Shown: one piece after another, positions 1 to 5,460 of the stretch
How positions within the stretch are numbered: position 1 is the first letter of the stretch
How the letters are laid out: each line of letters begins with the position of its first letter
Assembly (NCBI GenBank): GCA_025997155.1
Contig: BNUF01000163.1
Coordinates: 1 to 5,465, forward strand
Direction: 5' to 3'
Length of the DNA stretch: 5,465 nucleotides
Source: Clostridia bacterium
GTDB lineage: Bacteria; Bacillota; Clostridia; Lachnospirales; WQUN01
Made by a program: the position numbers and the translations under genes
Notes under the pieces: generated by a model
Databases searched by the model: none
Told to the model about the DNA's origin: nothing
The model's input: the letters and a program-made list of their open reading frames with translations, nothing else

Positions 1-1
1 C

Positions 2-847
2 AACGGTACAATCAGAACCGAAAGATACAAGGGTACGTCAGACAGCTTAGGTACGTTGATTGACACATTTGAAATCAACACGGGTATCAATAAAATTTTG
101 GCAATTCATATTCAAAACAAACCCAACGCCCGCATGAATTACGGCAAGAGCGACTACACGGGACTTATTACGCTGTTTGACGCGTTAGACGAATCCTACA
201 GCAGTTGGGTTAGAGATATGCAACTCGGCAAGGCGCGGTTGATTATCCCAAAAGACTACTTGCATCTGAAAGTGAACGAACTCAACGAAAACCAAACGGT
301 GTGGCAATTCAATAAAGACGATGAAATATTTGTGGCACTTGACTGCGGCACAAATGACGTTCCGATAACAATGACACAAGCCGAAATCCGCTCGGAACAG
401 CATAAAAGTTTATGTGATAATCTTCTTGAACGTATAGTGTCGGAGGCGGGATACAGCCCGCAATTTCGGGCTTAACATAAGCGGACAGGCAAACAGCGGC
501 ACGGCGCTATCAATCCGCGAACGCAAGACTTTCATAACGAAAGCCGAAAAAGAACGCTCCTACAAAGACAAACTTGAAAACCTGCTGACACTTGTAATGT
601 CCGTTGACGCTAAGATTTTTGAAAAGACCGCAAGCGCCGTCACAATCGAAATGAAAGATTTCGCGGGGGATATTGCCACAATCGCGGAAAGCGTTCGCGT
701 GCTTAGTGACGCGGGGCGGTTTCGACCTACACTAAAGTTCAGATGACGCACCCCGACTGGACGGACAAAAAGATTCAGGAAGAAGTAAGGCTGATTCTTG
801 AAGAAAAAGGCGAAACCGTAGAAAACGCCGACGACGACCTGTTTTGA
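2..847 (+). pseudogene. Phage portal protein, 3' part, broken by two frameshifts
   Basis: The portal is the dodecameric ring at the DNA-entry vertex of the phage head. The reading frame is open from the left edge, so the 5' end lies outside the window. Three collinear pieces give one portal-like protein. Frame 2 (to 463) carries YGKSDYTGL, LDALDESYSSWVRD and AGYSPQ. Frame 3 (465 to about 716) carries FGLNISGQANSGTALSIRER. Frame 2 again (719-847) carries HPDWTDKKIQEEV and an acidic tail. Family members typically read GYSPQ-S/T-FG at the first join, so about 2 nt appear lost near 463-465. The second join, in a GGGG run at 714-717, fits loss of one G. The stop at 473-475 would end translation early. 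Family assignment is from remembered portal signatures (SPP1 gp6-like). The lesions could be true decay or sequencing error. It sits directly before the minor capsid gene, the standard order. Confidence 0.88.
455..472. repeat. Perfect 6-bp inverted repeat at the first portal frameshift
   Basis: AGCCCG at 455-460 and CGGGCT at 467-472 are exact reverse complements around a 6-nt loop (CAATTT). The inferred frameshift point (463-465) lies in the loop, and the premature TAA at 473-475 follows the right arm directly. There is no T-run, so it is not a convincing terminator. Hairpin-associated deletion is one explanation for the lesion; chance is another. Confidence 0.6.
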
Positions 848-1547
848 GGCGTTGAGCAATGAAGAAAAACCCTACAGACTTCCGAAATATCGGCGAAAGT
901 ATAGCAAAAATATACGAACAGGCGGAACAGTATATCTTATCGGACATAGCAACGCGTATCAGTATGGGAGATTAGGCGACCTAGACACGGAGGTATCACA
1001 ATCCACGCAAAACGAACTCGCAAAAGTTTATATACAGGGATTTAACGGCACACCGTCCGCTCCAAGTGACGCAACCGTCCCGCCTCCGATTGTGCTAAAC
1101 CCGTCACAGATGCCGCTTGCTATGGTCGCACTTGCGGTTGACGTTTCTAACCGCCTCACCGCCCCGCACTCAAATATATTACGGCGCGTCAACGACACCT
1201 ACAGAGAGTTACAGGGGCTAACCACGGGGAACGCAATGGCGCGGGGATTAACCCGCGTACAGGCAAGCCAGCAGTTTCTAAATAAACTCGCAGACAAAGG
1301 GCTGACAAGTTTCGTTGACACAAACGGACGGCAATGGAACATGGGCAGTTACGCCGAAATGGTTATGCGTACCAACGCCGCGCACTTCTACCGTGAGGGC
1401 TTCCTTGATTCGCAAGCGGCTTACGGCAACAGTCTTGTGTATGTTTCAAAACACATAGGAGCGTGCGAACTATGCACGCCGTGGGAGGGCAAGATACTAC
1501 GTATCGCGGATACGGAAGAACGCGCCGAACGCGTGAAAAATATGGGC

Positions 1548-1576
1548 TTTACAGTCGGCGAAAGTGATGCTATAAT
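1548..1576 (+). promoter_or_regulatory. Strong sigma70/SigA-type promoter inside the minor capsid gene
   Basis: TTTACA (1548-1553) is followed by a 17-bp spacer and a perfect TATAAT (1571-1576). TG at 1568-1569 supplies an extended -10 (TGCTATAAT). Transcription would start near 1583, inside the toxin-like part of the gene. It lies at the switch from GC-rich to AT-rich sequence. The most useful product would be the downstream gene at 1975, giving it expression independent of late phage transcription. An in-frame ATG at 1602 could also give a free C-terminal fragment, but it has no good Shine-Dalgarno site. The match is seen in the sequence; activity is inferred. Confidence 0.55.
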
Positions 1577-1973
1577 AAATCAAAGCGGCGCAAAATCTCT
1601 GATGGATATACAGTTAGAGAAAGACGCGTCAGCTATACCAATGTACGAGGATATACGCAAATGTCAGGGCGATACAGAAGCTATCTCAGATAGTACTATA
1701 TTTAATTCAAAGGCAATTGAAGAAATACGGCAACATATGTTCTTTACTGAACACCAGCTGACGGGCGGGTTAAAGCCGTTTGACCCCGATTTCGACCAAG
1801 CGTCCGCGTGGAATAGACTGGTTAGCGGAACGCATAGTGAACTTGACGTGATGATGTTAAAACATGAATATGTAGAGTTGACTCAAATGCGGCTTCATAA
1901 TTATAACTATGAACAAGCGCATAAAGTAGCTAATAGATATCATAACTGGTATAAGGCGATAGGAGGCGAATGA
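1565..1973 (+). other. Toxin-like C-terminal domain with HExxE motif, fused to MuF-like protein
   Basis: This is the part of the fused reading frame that replaces the conserved minor capsid C-terminus. Visible features are KAIEEIRQHMF, a PFDPDFDQASAWNRL segment (about 1776-1817), then MMLKHEYVEL with H at 1863-1865 and E at 1866-1868 (HExxE), and a later AHKVANRYHNW. The order (F-DPD-D-A-SW-RL, then LL-HE-E, then AH...YN) resembles a C-terminal domain I recall from polymorphic toxin and phage head proteins, but I cannot name a characterised activity. The HE and AH residues could bind metal or act in catalysis; this is inference. GC drops to roughly 30-35% in sampled 60-nt lines against 52-60% in the flanking minor capsid coding sequence, which suggests acquisition as a cassette. 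It is known that MuF proteins of temperate phages carry variable C-terminal toxins. Confidence 0.5.
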
Positions 1974-1974
1974 T

Positions 1975-2217
1975 ATGTCTGTATGGCTATATTTAAAGGA
2001 AACTGACGGCAACAGAACGGTTTATTATTATGGCGAAACCTCTGTGGGTGTGTATGACGGCGAAATAGAAGTTAACATAGCTGAAAATAGTGTAGAAACT
2101 CTTAAATTCGCCACTGGCGATGAAAAAGGCGGGCTTGCTAACCGCGTAAGCCGTCACGTTTGTACTACCGTCGTAAAAATGGGTTGCCCGCAAGAACGTT
2201 ACATCGCCACAGGTTGA
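1975..2217 (+). CDS. Small acidic protein, candidate immunity partner of the toxin-like tail
   Basis: This 80-residue protein starts at ATG 1975, one base after the stop of the toxin-like frame. A perfect AGGAGG (1961-1966) lies 8 nt upstream, so translation should be strong and coupled to the preceding gene. It opens with SVWLYLKETDGNRTVYYYG, then VYDGEIEVN, and ends CPQERYIATG. The pattern (W-YLK, YYYG, DGEI, final P-..-IATG) looks like small phage-linked proteins found just after such variable C-terminal domains. No signal peptide or membrane segment is visible, so it should be cytoplasmic. Position, size, acidic character, tight coupling, shared AT-rich composition and a terminator directly after it fit an immunity role. 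No fold or target can be assigned from sequence alone, so the function is inference. Confidence 0.75.
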   Translation: MSVWLYLKETDGNRTVYYYGETSVGVYDGEIEVNIAENSVETLKFATGDEKGGLANRVSRHVCTTVVKMGCPQERYIATG

Positions 2218-2241
2218 TATTATAATGATATTTTTTAAGAG

Positions 2242-2264
2242 AAGGCGCGTAAAGCGTCTTTTTT
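2242..2264 (+). terminator. Intrinsic terminator after the toxin-like/immunity cassette
   Basis: AAGGCGC (2242-2248), loop GTAAA (2249-2253) and GCGTCTT (2254-2260) form a 7-bp stem with one G-T pair. The stem runs into a T-tract (2259-2264). It lies 25 nt after the small gene and 25 nt before the next start, and would separate the cassette from the scaffold-capsid genes or lower read-through into them. Confidence 0.75.
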
Positions 2265-2288
2265 AGTGCATCGAAAGGGGGTGAGAAA

Positions 2289-2498
2289 ATGAGTGTAATT
2301 GACGAAATCGCGGACAAAATCGTGGAACAATCCAAATTGCTTATCGCGTGGAACGAACGCTATCTCAAAAGCGCGGCACCGACCGCCACAATCGAACAAG
2401 GCAGAAAAAACCTTGAAACGATTATAAAGACGGCGGAGTTTCTGCGGGATGCGGAACAACTCGCGGCGGAAGACTCGAAGAAATCAAAGAAAGGTTGA
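2289..2498 (+). CDS. Small helical phage protein of unknown function
   Basis: The gene encodes 69 residues starting at ATG 2289, with a strong AAAGGGGGTGA Shine-Dalgarno (about 2274-2284). The protein is predicted almost wholly helical by eye: an N-terminal amphipathic stretch (DEIADKIVEQSKLLIAW), a middle helix (EQGRKNLETIIKTAEFLRDA) and a basic lysine-rich end (KKSKKG). I do not recognise a family. It lies just after the terminator and 4 nt before the scaffold gene, so it opens the scaffold-capsid transcript segment. Small proteins in this position in related phages are usually uncharacterised. An accessory role in head assembly is possible but unsupported by any motif. Confidence 0.75.
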   Translation: MSVIDEIADKIVEQSKLLIAWNERYLKSAAPTATIEQGRKNLETIIKTAEFLRDAEQLAAEDSKKSKKG

Positions 2499-2502
2499 TA
2501 TT

Positions 2503-2892
2503 ATGGACGAAGAAAATAAAAATACAGACGAATTTGCCGACGAAATAGATTACAAGTCGGAGTACGAAAAAGCGAAACAGCAACTTTCGGACAAAGATTC
2601 CGAAATAGCCAAAATCACGCTTGATTCAAAGGTGACGGCGGCGTTGTCCTCATGCCAACTTCAGGATATTGATATTGCGAAATTGCTGATTGATTACAGC
2701 AAAATCAAGCAAGAAAACGGGCAGGTAACGGGGCTTAAAGAGCAAATCGAGGCGTTGCGAAAAAGCAAGCCTTTTTTATTTGCGGACGAATCGGCGAAAC
2801 CTCGGATAAAAGCGGGGTCGGAGATAAAACATCAGAGTGGCGGCGGCGAAAAGGATATGGATAGAATTTTCAGACGTTCAAGCAACGTTTAA
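2503..2892 (+). CDS. Phage scaffolding protein, GP20-like
   Basis: Scaffold proteins guide capsid subunits into a procapsid and then leave. I chose ATG 2503 (129 residues) because AGAAAGG sits just upstream at about 2487-2493; the frame is open further back to 2449, but that part overlaps the previous gene. The protein has an acidic start, a charged coiled-coil-like helix (EYEKAKQQLSDKDSEIAKI, residues 20-38), a middle segment (DIDIAKLLIDYSKI) and the pattern GLKEQIEALRKSKPFLF (residues 77-93). This last element, a leucine/charged helix then K-x-P-[FY]-LF, is what I recognise from GP20-type scaffolds, normally directly upstream of the major capsid gene as here. The C-terminus is glycine-rich then basic (RIFRRSSNV), suited to contacting the shell. 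It is shorter than many relatives. Its stop codon lies in the first unit of the 11-bp repeats. Confidence 0.85.
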   Translation: MDEENKNTDEFADEIDYKSEYEKAKQQLSDKDSEIAKITLDSKVTAALSSCQLQDIDIAKLLIDYSKIKQENGQVTGLKEQIEALRKSKPFLFADESAKPRIKAGSEIKHQSGGGEKDMDRIFRRSSNV

Positions 2893-2937
2893 CTACCGTT
2901 TAACAGCCGTTTAACAAACGTTTAAACACAATTTAAA
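2885..2937. repeat. Four-and-a-half 11-bp tandem repeats (NNCGTTTAAC) in the capsid leader
   Basis: GTTTAA recurs at 2887, 2898, 2909 and 2920 with an exact 11-bp period, and a decayed fifth unit (ATTTAA) sits at 2931. The unit is close to N-N-C-C-G-T-T-T-A-A-C; the fourth contains the palindrome GTTTAAAC (2920-2927). The first unit contains the scaffold stop codon. Because 11 is not a multiple of three, the TAA triplets at 2890, 2901, 2912 and 2923 put stops in all three forward frames before the capsid start. A period of about one helical turn would also place a bound protein on one DNA face. Function is not known. Confidence 0.8.
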
Positions 2938-2952
2938 AAAGGGGTTATGAAA

Positions 2953-3933
2953 ATGTCAAACATCATAGAGTACAACGACGTTGAAACTCTGATACCGATT
3001 GAACACGCGCAAGACATCATAGGAGGAGTCGCCCAGCGCGACACCGTAAACGGTTCTGTCGCGCTGAAGCTCGGGAAACGACTTCCCGACATGACGAGCA
3101 GGCAGAAAGAGATACCGAATTTATCGCTTATGGCGTTCGCGTATCTGAACGAGGGGCAAACCTTCAACGAACAGGACACATATCTTCGCAGACTGTCAAA
3201 AAGCGCATGGAACAATGTAATGCTTACGGCGCAGGAAATATACTGTTTCGTTCCGATTTCAAAGAACTCGATTGCCGATTCTAACTACCGCGTATGGGAT
3301 AATGTCAAGGAGCAGATTGTTCAAAGACTGGGTGCGGCGCTTGACGAGGCGATACTATTCGGCGCGGCTGGCGTTGCGGGAATTCCGCCGTCGATATACG
3401 AACGCTGTGTAACGAGCGGGAACGTGATTGATTACGGCGACATCGGGGACATTTACGACGACGCGCTGGGAACAGGCGGACTTGTGAATTTAATTGAGGA
3501 ACAGGATTATAGTCCGAACGGGTATGTCGCGAAAAACAGGGTCAGGAGTTTTCTTCGGGGGCTTAGAAACGCGGTCGGAACTCCGATTTTTTCGGCAAGC
3601 CCGCAATCGCCTAATAACTACACCCTTGACGGACACCCGATTTTATTTCCGAACAACGGCGTTTTGCAAAACCACGACACGCTTATGATTGCGGGGGACT
3701 GGAGCAATCTAGTCTACGCAATCCGTCAGGATATCGAGTACCAGCTACTTGACCAGGCGACTCTCAGAGACCCGCAGACAACCGATACCTACTACCTCGC
3801 ACAGCAAAACATGGTCGCACTCAAAGTTATCATGCGCGTGGCATGGAACACGATAAACCCGATAAGCGCGGGTAACGGGGGCAACGCGCTAAGGTATCCG
3901 TTCGCCGTCCTCAAAGAACAAACTGGGAGCTGA
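2953..3933 (+). CDS. Major capsid protein, HK97 fold
   Basis: This is the shell protein of the phage head, 326 residues. ATG 2953 is preferred over ATG 2947 because the AAAAAAGGGG Shine-Dalgarno (2935-2944) is 8 nt from the former and only 2 nt from the latter. Seen in order: an N-terminal helix followed by ALKLGKRLPDMTSRQKEIP (about residues 37-55), the typical opening of the HK97 N-arm/E-loop region; AYLNEGQTFNE; then WNNVMLTAQEIYCFVPISKN leading into a helix ending VKEQIVQRLGAALDEAILFG (about residues 118-137); TLDGHPILFP; and a C-terminal strand region (MVALKVIMRVAWNTINP). The frame is intact and of normal length for families without a covalently attached protease domain. No separate protease gene is in the window. 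It lies between scaffold and connector genes, the expected place. Confidence 0.93.
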   Translation: MSNIIEYNDVETLIPIEHAQDIIGGVAQRDTVNGSVALKLGKRLPDMTSRQKEIPNLSLMAFAYLNEGQTFNEQDTYLRRLSKSAWNNVMLTAQEIYCFVPISKNSIADSNYRVWDNVKEQIVQRLGAALDEAILFGAAGVAGIPPSIYERCVTSGNVIDYGDIGDIYDDALGTGGLVNLIEEQDYSPNGYVAKNRVRSFLRGLRNAVGTPIFSASPQSPNNYTLDGHPILFPNNGVLQNHDTLMIAGDWSNLVYAIRQDIEYQLLDQATLRDPQTTDTYYLAQQNMVALKVIMRVAWNTINPISAGNGGNALRYPFAVLKEQTGS

Positions 3934-3938
3934 TAATA

Positions 3939-4124
3939 TTGAAATATCCGATAAACCCTAATACGATACCCGTGAAAGACGGCGGCAACACTATGACCCT
4001 TGCGGAGTACGTATCCGCAGGGGGCGGTACGGTTTACGGCGGGAATATATCCGTAACGTTAAACGGAACGGCAATGACGCTAAACGCCGCCCTTGACGCG
4101 CTTTTTGTACTTGCGAATTCGTGA
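3939..4124 (+). CDS. Small protein after the capsid gene, possible head fibre/decoration-like
   Basis: This ORF encodes 61 residues from TTG 3939, with GGGAG (3925-3929) 9 nt upstream; the start is 5 nt after the capsid stop. The only other in-frame start, the ATG at 3993, lacks a better site and would remove the conserved-looking start. The protein reads MKYPINPNTIPVKDGGNTMTL, then a glycine-rich turn (SAGGGTVYGGN), a short beta-like stretch (SVTLNGTAMTLN) and a hydrophobic end. The opening (YPI-P-TI-V--GG-TMTLA-Y) reminds me of N-termini of head fibre-type proteins in related phages, but the rest of such a protein is missing, so it could be a short decoration protein or a truncated one. Confidence that it is a gene is good; its function is open. 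Confidence 0.65.
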   Translation: MKYPINPNTIPVKDGGNTMTLAEYVSAGGGTVYGGNISVTLNGTAMTLNAALDALFVLANS

Positions 4125-4164
4125 GGTGATACAACAAGCACGATATAAAAGGGAGGACGACATA

Positions 4165-4515
4165 TTGGAAAACCCAGTAACAATTGACGATTTAGCGGCG
4201 TATTTAGGCGTTTCGGTATCAGACTTACCCGCGAACGCCCAAGAAACGCTTGACGGAATATGGTATGAAATTTTAGATTTGATAAAACCAAACGCTCCAA
4301 AAACGACCGACCTTGATTTTTTCAAGGCGGTCGTTTTAAGGCAGTACGGATATACGCAAACAGAAGACTATAAAATGGCGGCGTATTCAAGTTTCACAAT
4401 CGGGGATTTCCGCGCCAGCAAAGGAAGTTCAGACGGAGTGAACAAAAGATTTTCCCCCGTCGTTATCTCCGCGCTGTCGGCAACGGGATATCTATGCGGG
4501 GCGGTGAGTTTGTGA
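4165..4515 (+). CDS. Head-tail connector protein, gp6/gp15-like
   Basis: Connector proteins form a ring below the portal once DNA is packaged. TTG 4165 is chosen because GGGAGG (4151-4156) lies 8 nt upstream; the frame is open back to 4093, but that part overlaps the previous gene and has no good site. The 116-residue product starts with a helical domain (VTIDDLAAYLGV and AQETLDGIWYEILDLI), continues with FFKAVVLRQYGYTQ (about 52-65), a typical connector helix, then SSFTIGDFRAS, a glycine-serine turn and FSPVVISALSATGYLCGAV at the end. This order of helical bundle, SxxIGxF strand, flexible loop and a final L-x-x-TG-L-x-G segment is the one I recognise for phage connectors. It overlaps the next start by 4 nt (GTGA), so the two are translationally coupled. 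Confidence 0.8.
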   Translation: MENPVTIDDLAAYLGVSVSDLPANAQETLDGIWYEILDLIKPNAPKTTDLDFFKAVVLRQYGYTQTEDYKMAAYSSFTIGDFRASKGSSDGVNKRFSPVVISALSATGYLCGAVSL

Positions 4516-4826
4516 TTGATTCATACACATCTTTATTAACGCAGACGGCGACTGTTCGCGAATACCTCGGAACAACAGGCAACGGAGAAAAGAAATACGG
4601 CGAACATTACGAAATCAAATGCCGAATCGAACCAAAGAACGCCCGTATTACCGACAAAAACGGACAGCAGATAATAACAAGCGGCAAGATATTTCTCAAA
4701 AAAGGAACGCGTATCCCCGAGGGCTCAAAGATAACCTACGACAACAGCGAGTACACGCTGATTTCGACAAAACCGGAGTACGCGCCGATACTCGGCGAAC
4801 ATCACGCCTCGGGGTGGCTTAGTTGA
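4512..4826 (+). CDS. Head-closure protein, gp16/Minor_capsid_1-like
   Basis: Head-closure proteins seal the connector and give the tail its docking surface. GTG 4512 overlaps the upstream stop (GTGA) and has GGGG at 4498-4501 about 10 nt before it. ATG 4494 in the same frame is an alternative adding six residues. The 104-residue protein is mostly beta: ATVREYLGTTGNGEKKYGEHY, then IKCRIEPKNARITDKNGQQI with the R-x-EP-x-x element common to these proteins, ITSGKIFLKKGTRIPEGSKI, YDNSEYTLISTKPEY, and a final HH-...-WL. The histidine-rich last strand matches the usual ending of the family. It looks complete. Its stop overlaps the TTG start of the next ORF (TTGA, 4823-4826). Confidence 0.77.
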   Translation: MIDSYTSLLTQTATVREYLGTTGNGEKKYGEHYEIKCRIEPKNARITDKNGQQIITSGKIFLKKGTRIPEGSKITYDNSEYTLISTKPEYAPILGEHHASGWLS

Positions 4827-5353
4827 ATTATCCGACGGTTGACGACGCAAGGGCGGCGGAGCTGTTTCACCCAAACTGCGGACACAGGTTATACGCCTAT
4901 ATAGAAGGTTTAAGCAACCCCGAAGAGGCGACGCCCGAAGAAACACTAAAAAACAAAGTCGAATACAAAGCGCGGCAAAAACAGAGATACCTAGAACGAA
5001 AACTGCGGAAGTGGAAACGCCGCCAAGCCGTTGCAATCACGCCGCAAGACAAGCTAAAGGCGAAAAGCTATATCAACAAAACTTACGACAAACTCAAAAA
5101 GCACATCACAGACAACGGATTGACGCGCCAAGTTTCCCGCGAGGGCATAGGCAAAACACGCTACGGCAACAACCCCGCGGCGTTCAAAAACAAAAGCGGC
5201 GGCAACGGTACGGACAAGTTCATTGCCGAACGCGCCGTTGCCGCTTACGAACGCCAAACAGGACAACCCGCTCCCCCCGACTTTCTCACTAACTTCTTGC
5301 CCAAAATGGCGGGGGTTAAGGACTACACCACAATGCGCAAGACCAGCTATTAA
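4823..5353 (+). CDS. Displaced C-terminal half of a MuF-like minor capsid protein
   Basis: The 176-residue product begins NYPTVDDARAAELFHPNCGH (from residue 2), followed by YAYIEGL, then EYKARQKQRYLERKLRKWKR (residues 47-66) and a further helix ending HITDNGLTRQVSREGIGK. I recognise this as the C-terminal half of minor capsid proteins whose N-terminal half ends in CxxC-PWEGK, exactly where the gene at 859-1973 diverges. No N-terminal domain precedes it: TAG 4820-4822 closes the frame. The TTG start overlaps the previous stop, with GGGGTGG (4811-4817) 5 nt upstream, so it may be translated. The last ~65 residues (NNPAAFKNKSGGNGTDKF to KDYTTMRKTSY) go beyond the usual end and I do not recognise them. 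It may be an orphan recombination module, a remnant, or a separately made subunit that joins the N-terminal half. Confidence 0.82.
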   Translation: MNYPTVDDARAAELFHPNCGHRLYAYIEGLSNPEEATPEETLKNKVEYKARQKQRYLERKLRKWKRRQAVAITPQDKLKAKSYINKTYDKLKKHITDNGLTRQVSREGIGKTRYGNNPAAFKNKSGGNGTDKFIAERAVAAYERQTGQPAPPDFLTNFLPKMAGVKDYTTMRKTSY

Positions 5354-5460
5354 AAGTCAATAGGTAACTTAAAAAAATTTTAGTAAAAAAGCAAAAACCA
5401 CAGAAATGAAAAAATAACACGAAAAAAAGACCTAATGACATAGAAAAGGCGAGTGACAAA
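5354..5460. other. AT-rich intergenic stretch after the displaced minor capsid half
   Basis: These 107 bases are much richer in A than the genes around them, with several runs of A. An imperfect A/T palindrome lies near 5369-5384 (CTTAAAAAAATTTTAG). There is no GC-rich hairpin with a T-tract and no convincing promoter pair. It is the longest non-coding gap in the window and marks a clear boundary after the head module. Confidence 0.5.

Larger units (their letters stand above)
859..1973 (+). pseudogene. MuF-like minor capsid protein with exchanged, toxin-like C-terminus; N-terminal frameshift
   Basis: MuF-like minor capsid proteins sit inside the head at the portal vertex. The likely start is ATG 859, preceded by GAGG at 846-849. 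It opens an amphipathic helix (IGESIAKIYEQAEQYILSDI) typical of these proteins but stops at TAG 973-975. The rest is in frame 3, open to 1973. It holds the helical core (LRRVNDTYREL), GRQWNMGSYAEMVMRT and VSKHIGACELCTPWEGKIL at about 1446-1511, the hallmark region with a CxxC pair (C at 1464-1466 and 1473-1475). About 25-30 family residues seem absent around 970-985, so a short out-of-frame deletion is inferred. The usual HPNCxH region and basic helix do not follow; from about 1560 the sequence is unrelated and AT-rich. The missing region is found at 4823-5353. A TTG at 852 could open frame 3 directly, but its first ~44 residues look like out-of-frame noise. Confidence 0.82.

Noticed and set aside
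461..470. Programmed +1 frameshift in the portal gene
   Set aside because: A one-residue shortfall against the family fits a 2-nt deletion better, and a second, unrelated frameshift further on would also be required.
852..985. TTG 852 as the true start of the minor capsid gene in frame 3
   Set aside because: Its first ~44 residues (KPYRLPKYRRKYSKN and on) do not look like the family, whereas ATG 859 in another frame has a Shine-Dalgarno and the expected amphipathic helix.
2198..2226. Second promoter (GTTACA, 17-bp spacer, TATAAT at 2221-2226)
   Set aside because: The -35 matches only 4 of 6 and transcription would start just before the terminator hairpin at 2242, leaving no useful product.
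2885..2937. CRISPR array
   Set aside because: Units are 11 bp and directly adjacent with no spacers, and no cas genes are present.
2947..2952. ATG 2947 as capsid start
   Set aside because: The ribosome site ends 2 nt before it, which is too close; ATG 2953 has normal spacing.
4093..4164. Upstream start for the connector gene
   Set aside because: It overlaps the previous gene, lacks a ribosome site, and TTG 4165 has a strong GGGAGG at the right distance.
4725..5036. Minus-strand ORFs here and elsewhere (for example 2922-3215, 4034-4325)
   Set aside because: They lie opposite well-supported + strand genes, have no family-like composition and are shadows of coding sequence.
1464..5353. Split intein or protein trans-splicing joining the two minor capsid halves
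   Set aside because: Neither the region after CTPWEGKIL nor that before NYPTVDD shows intein blocks or the needed Cys/Ser junction residues.
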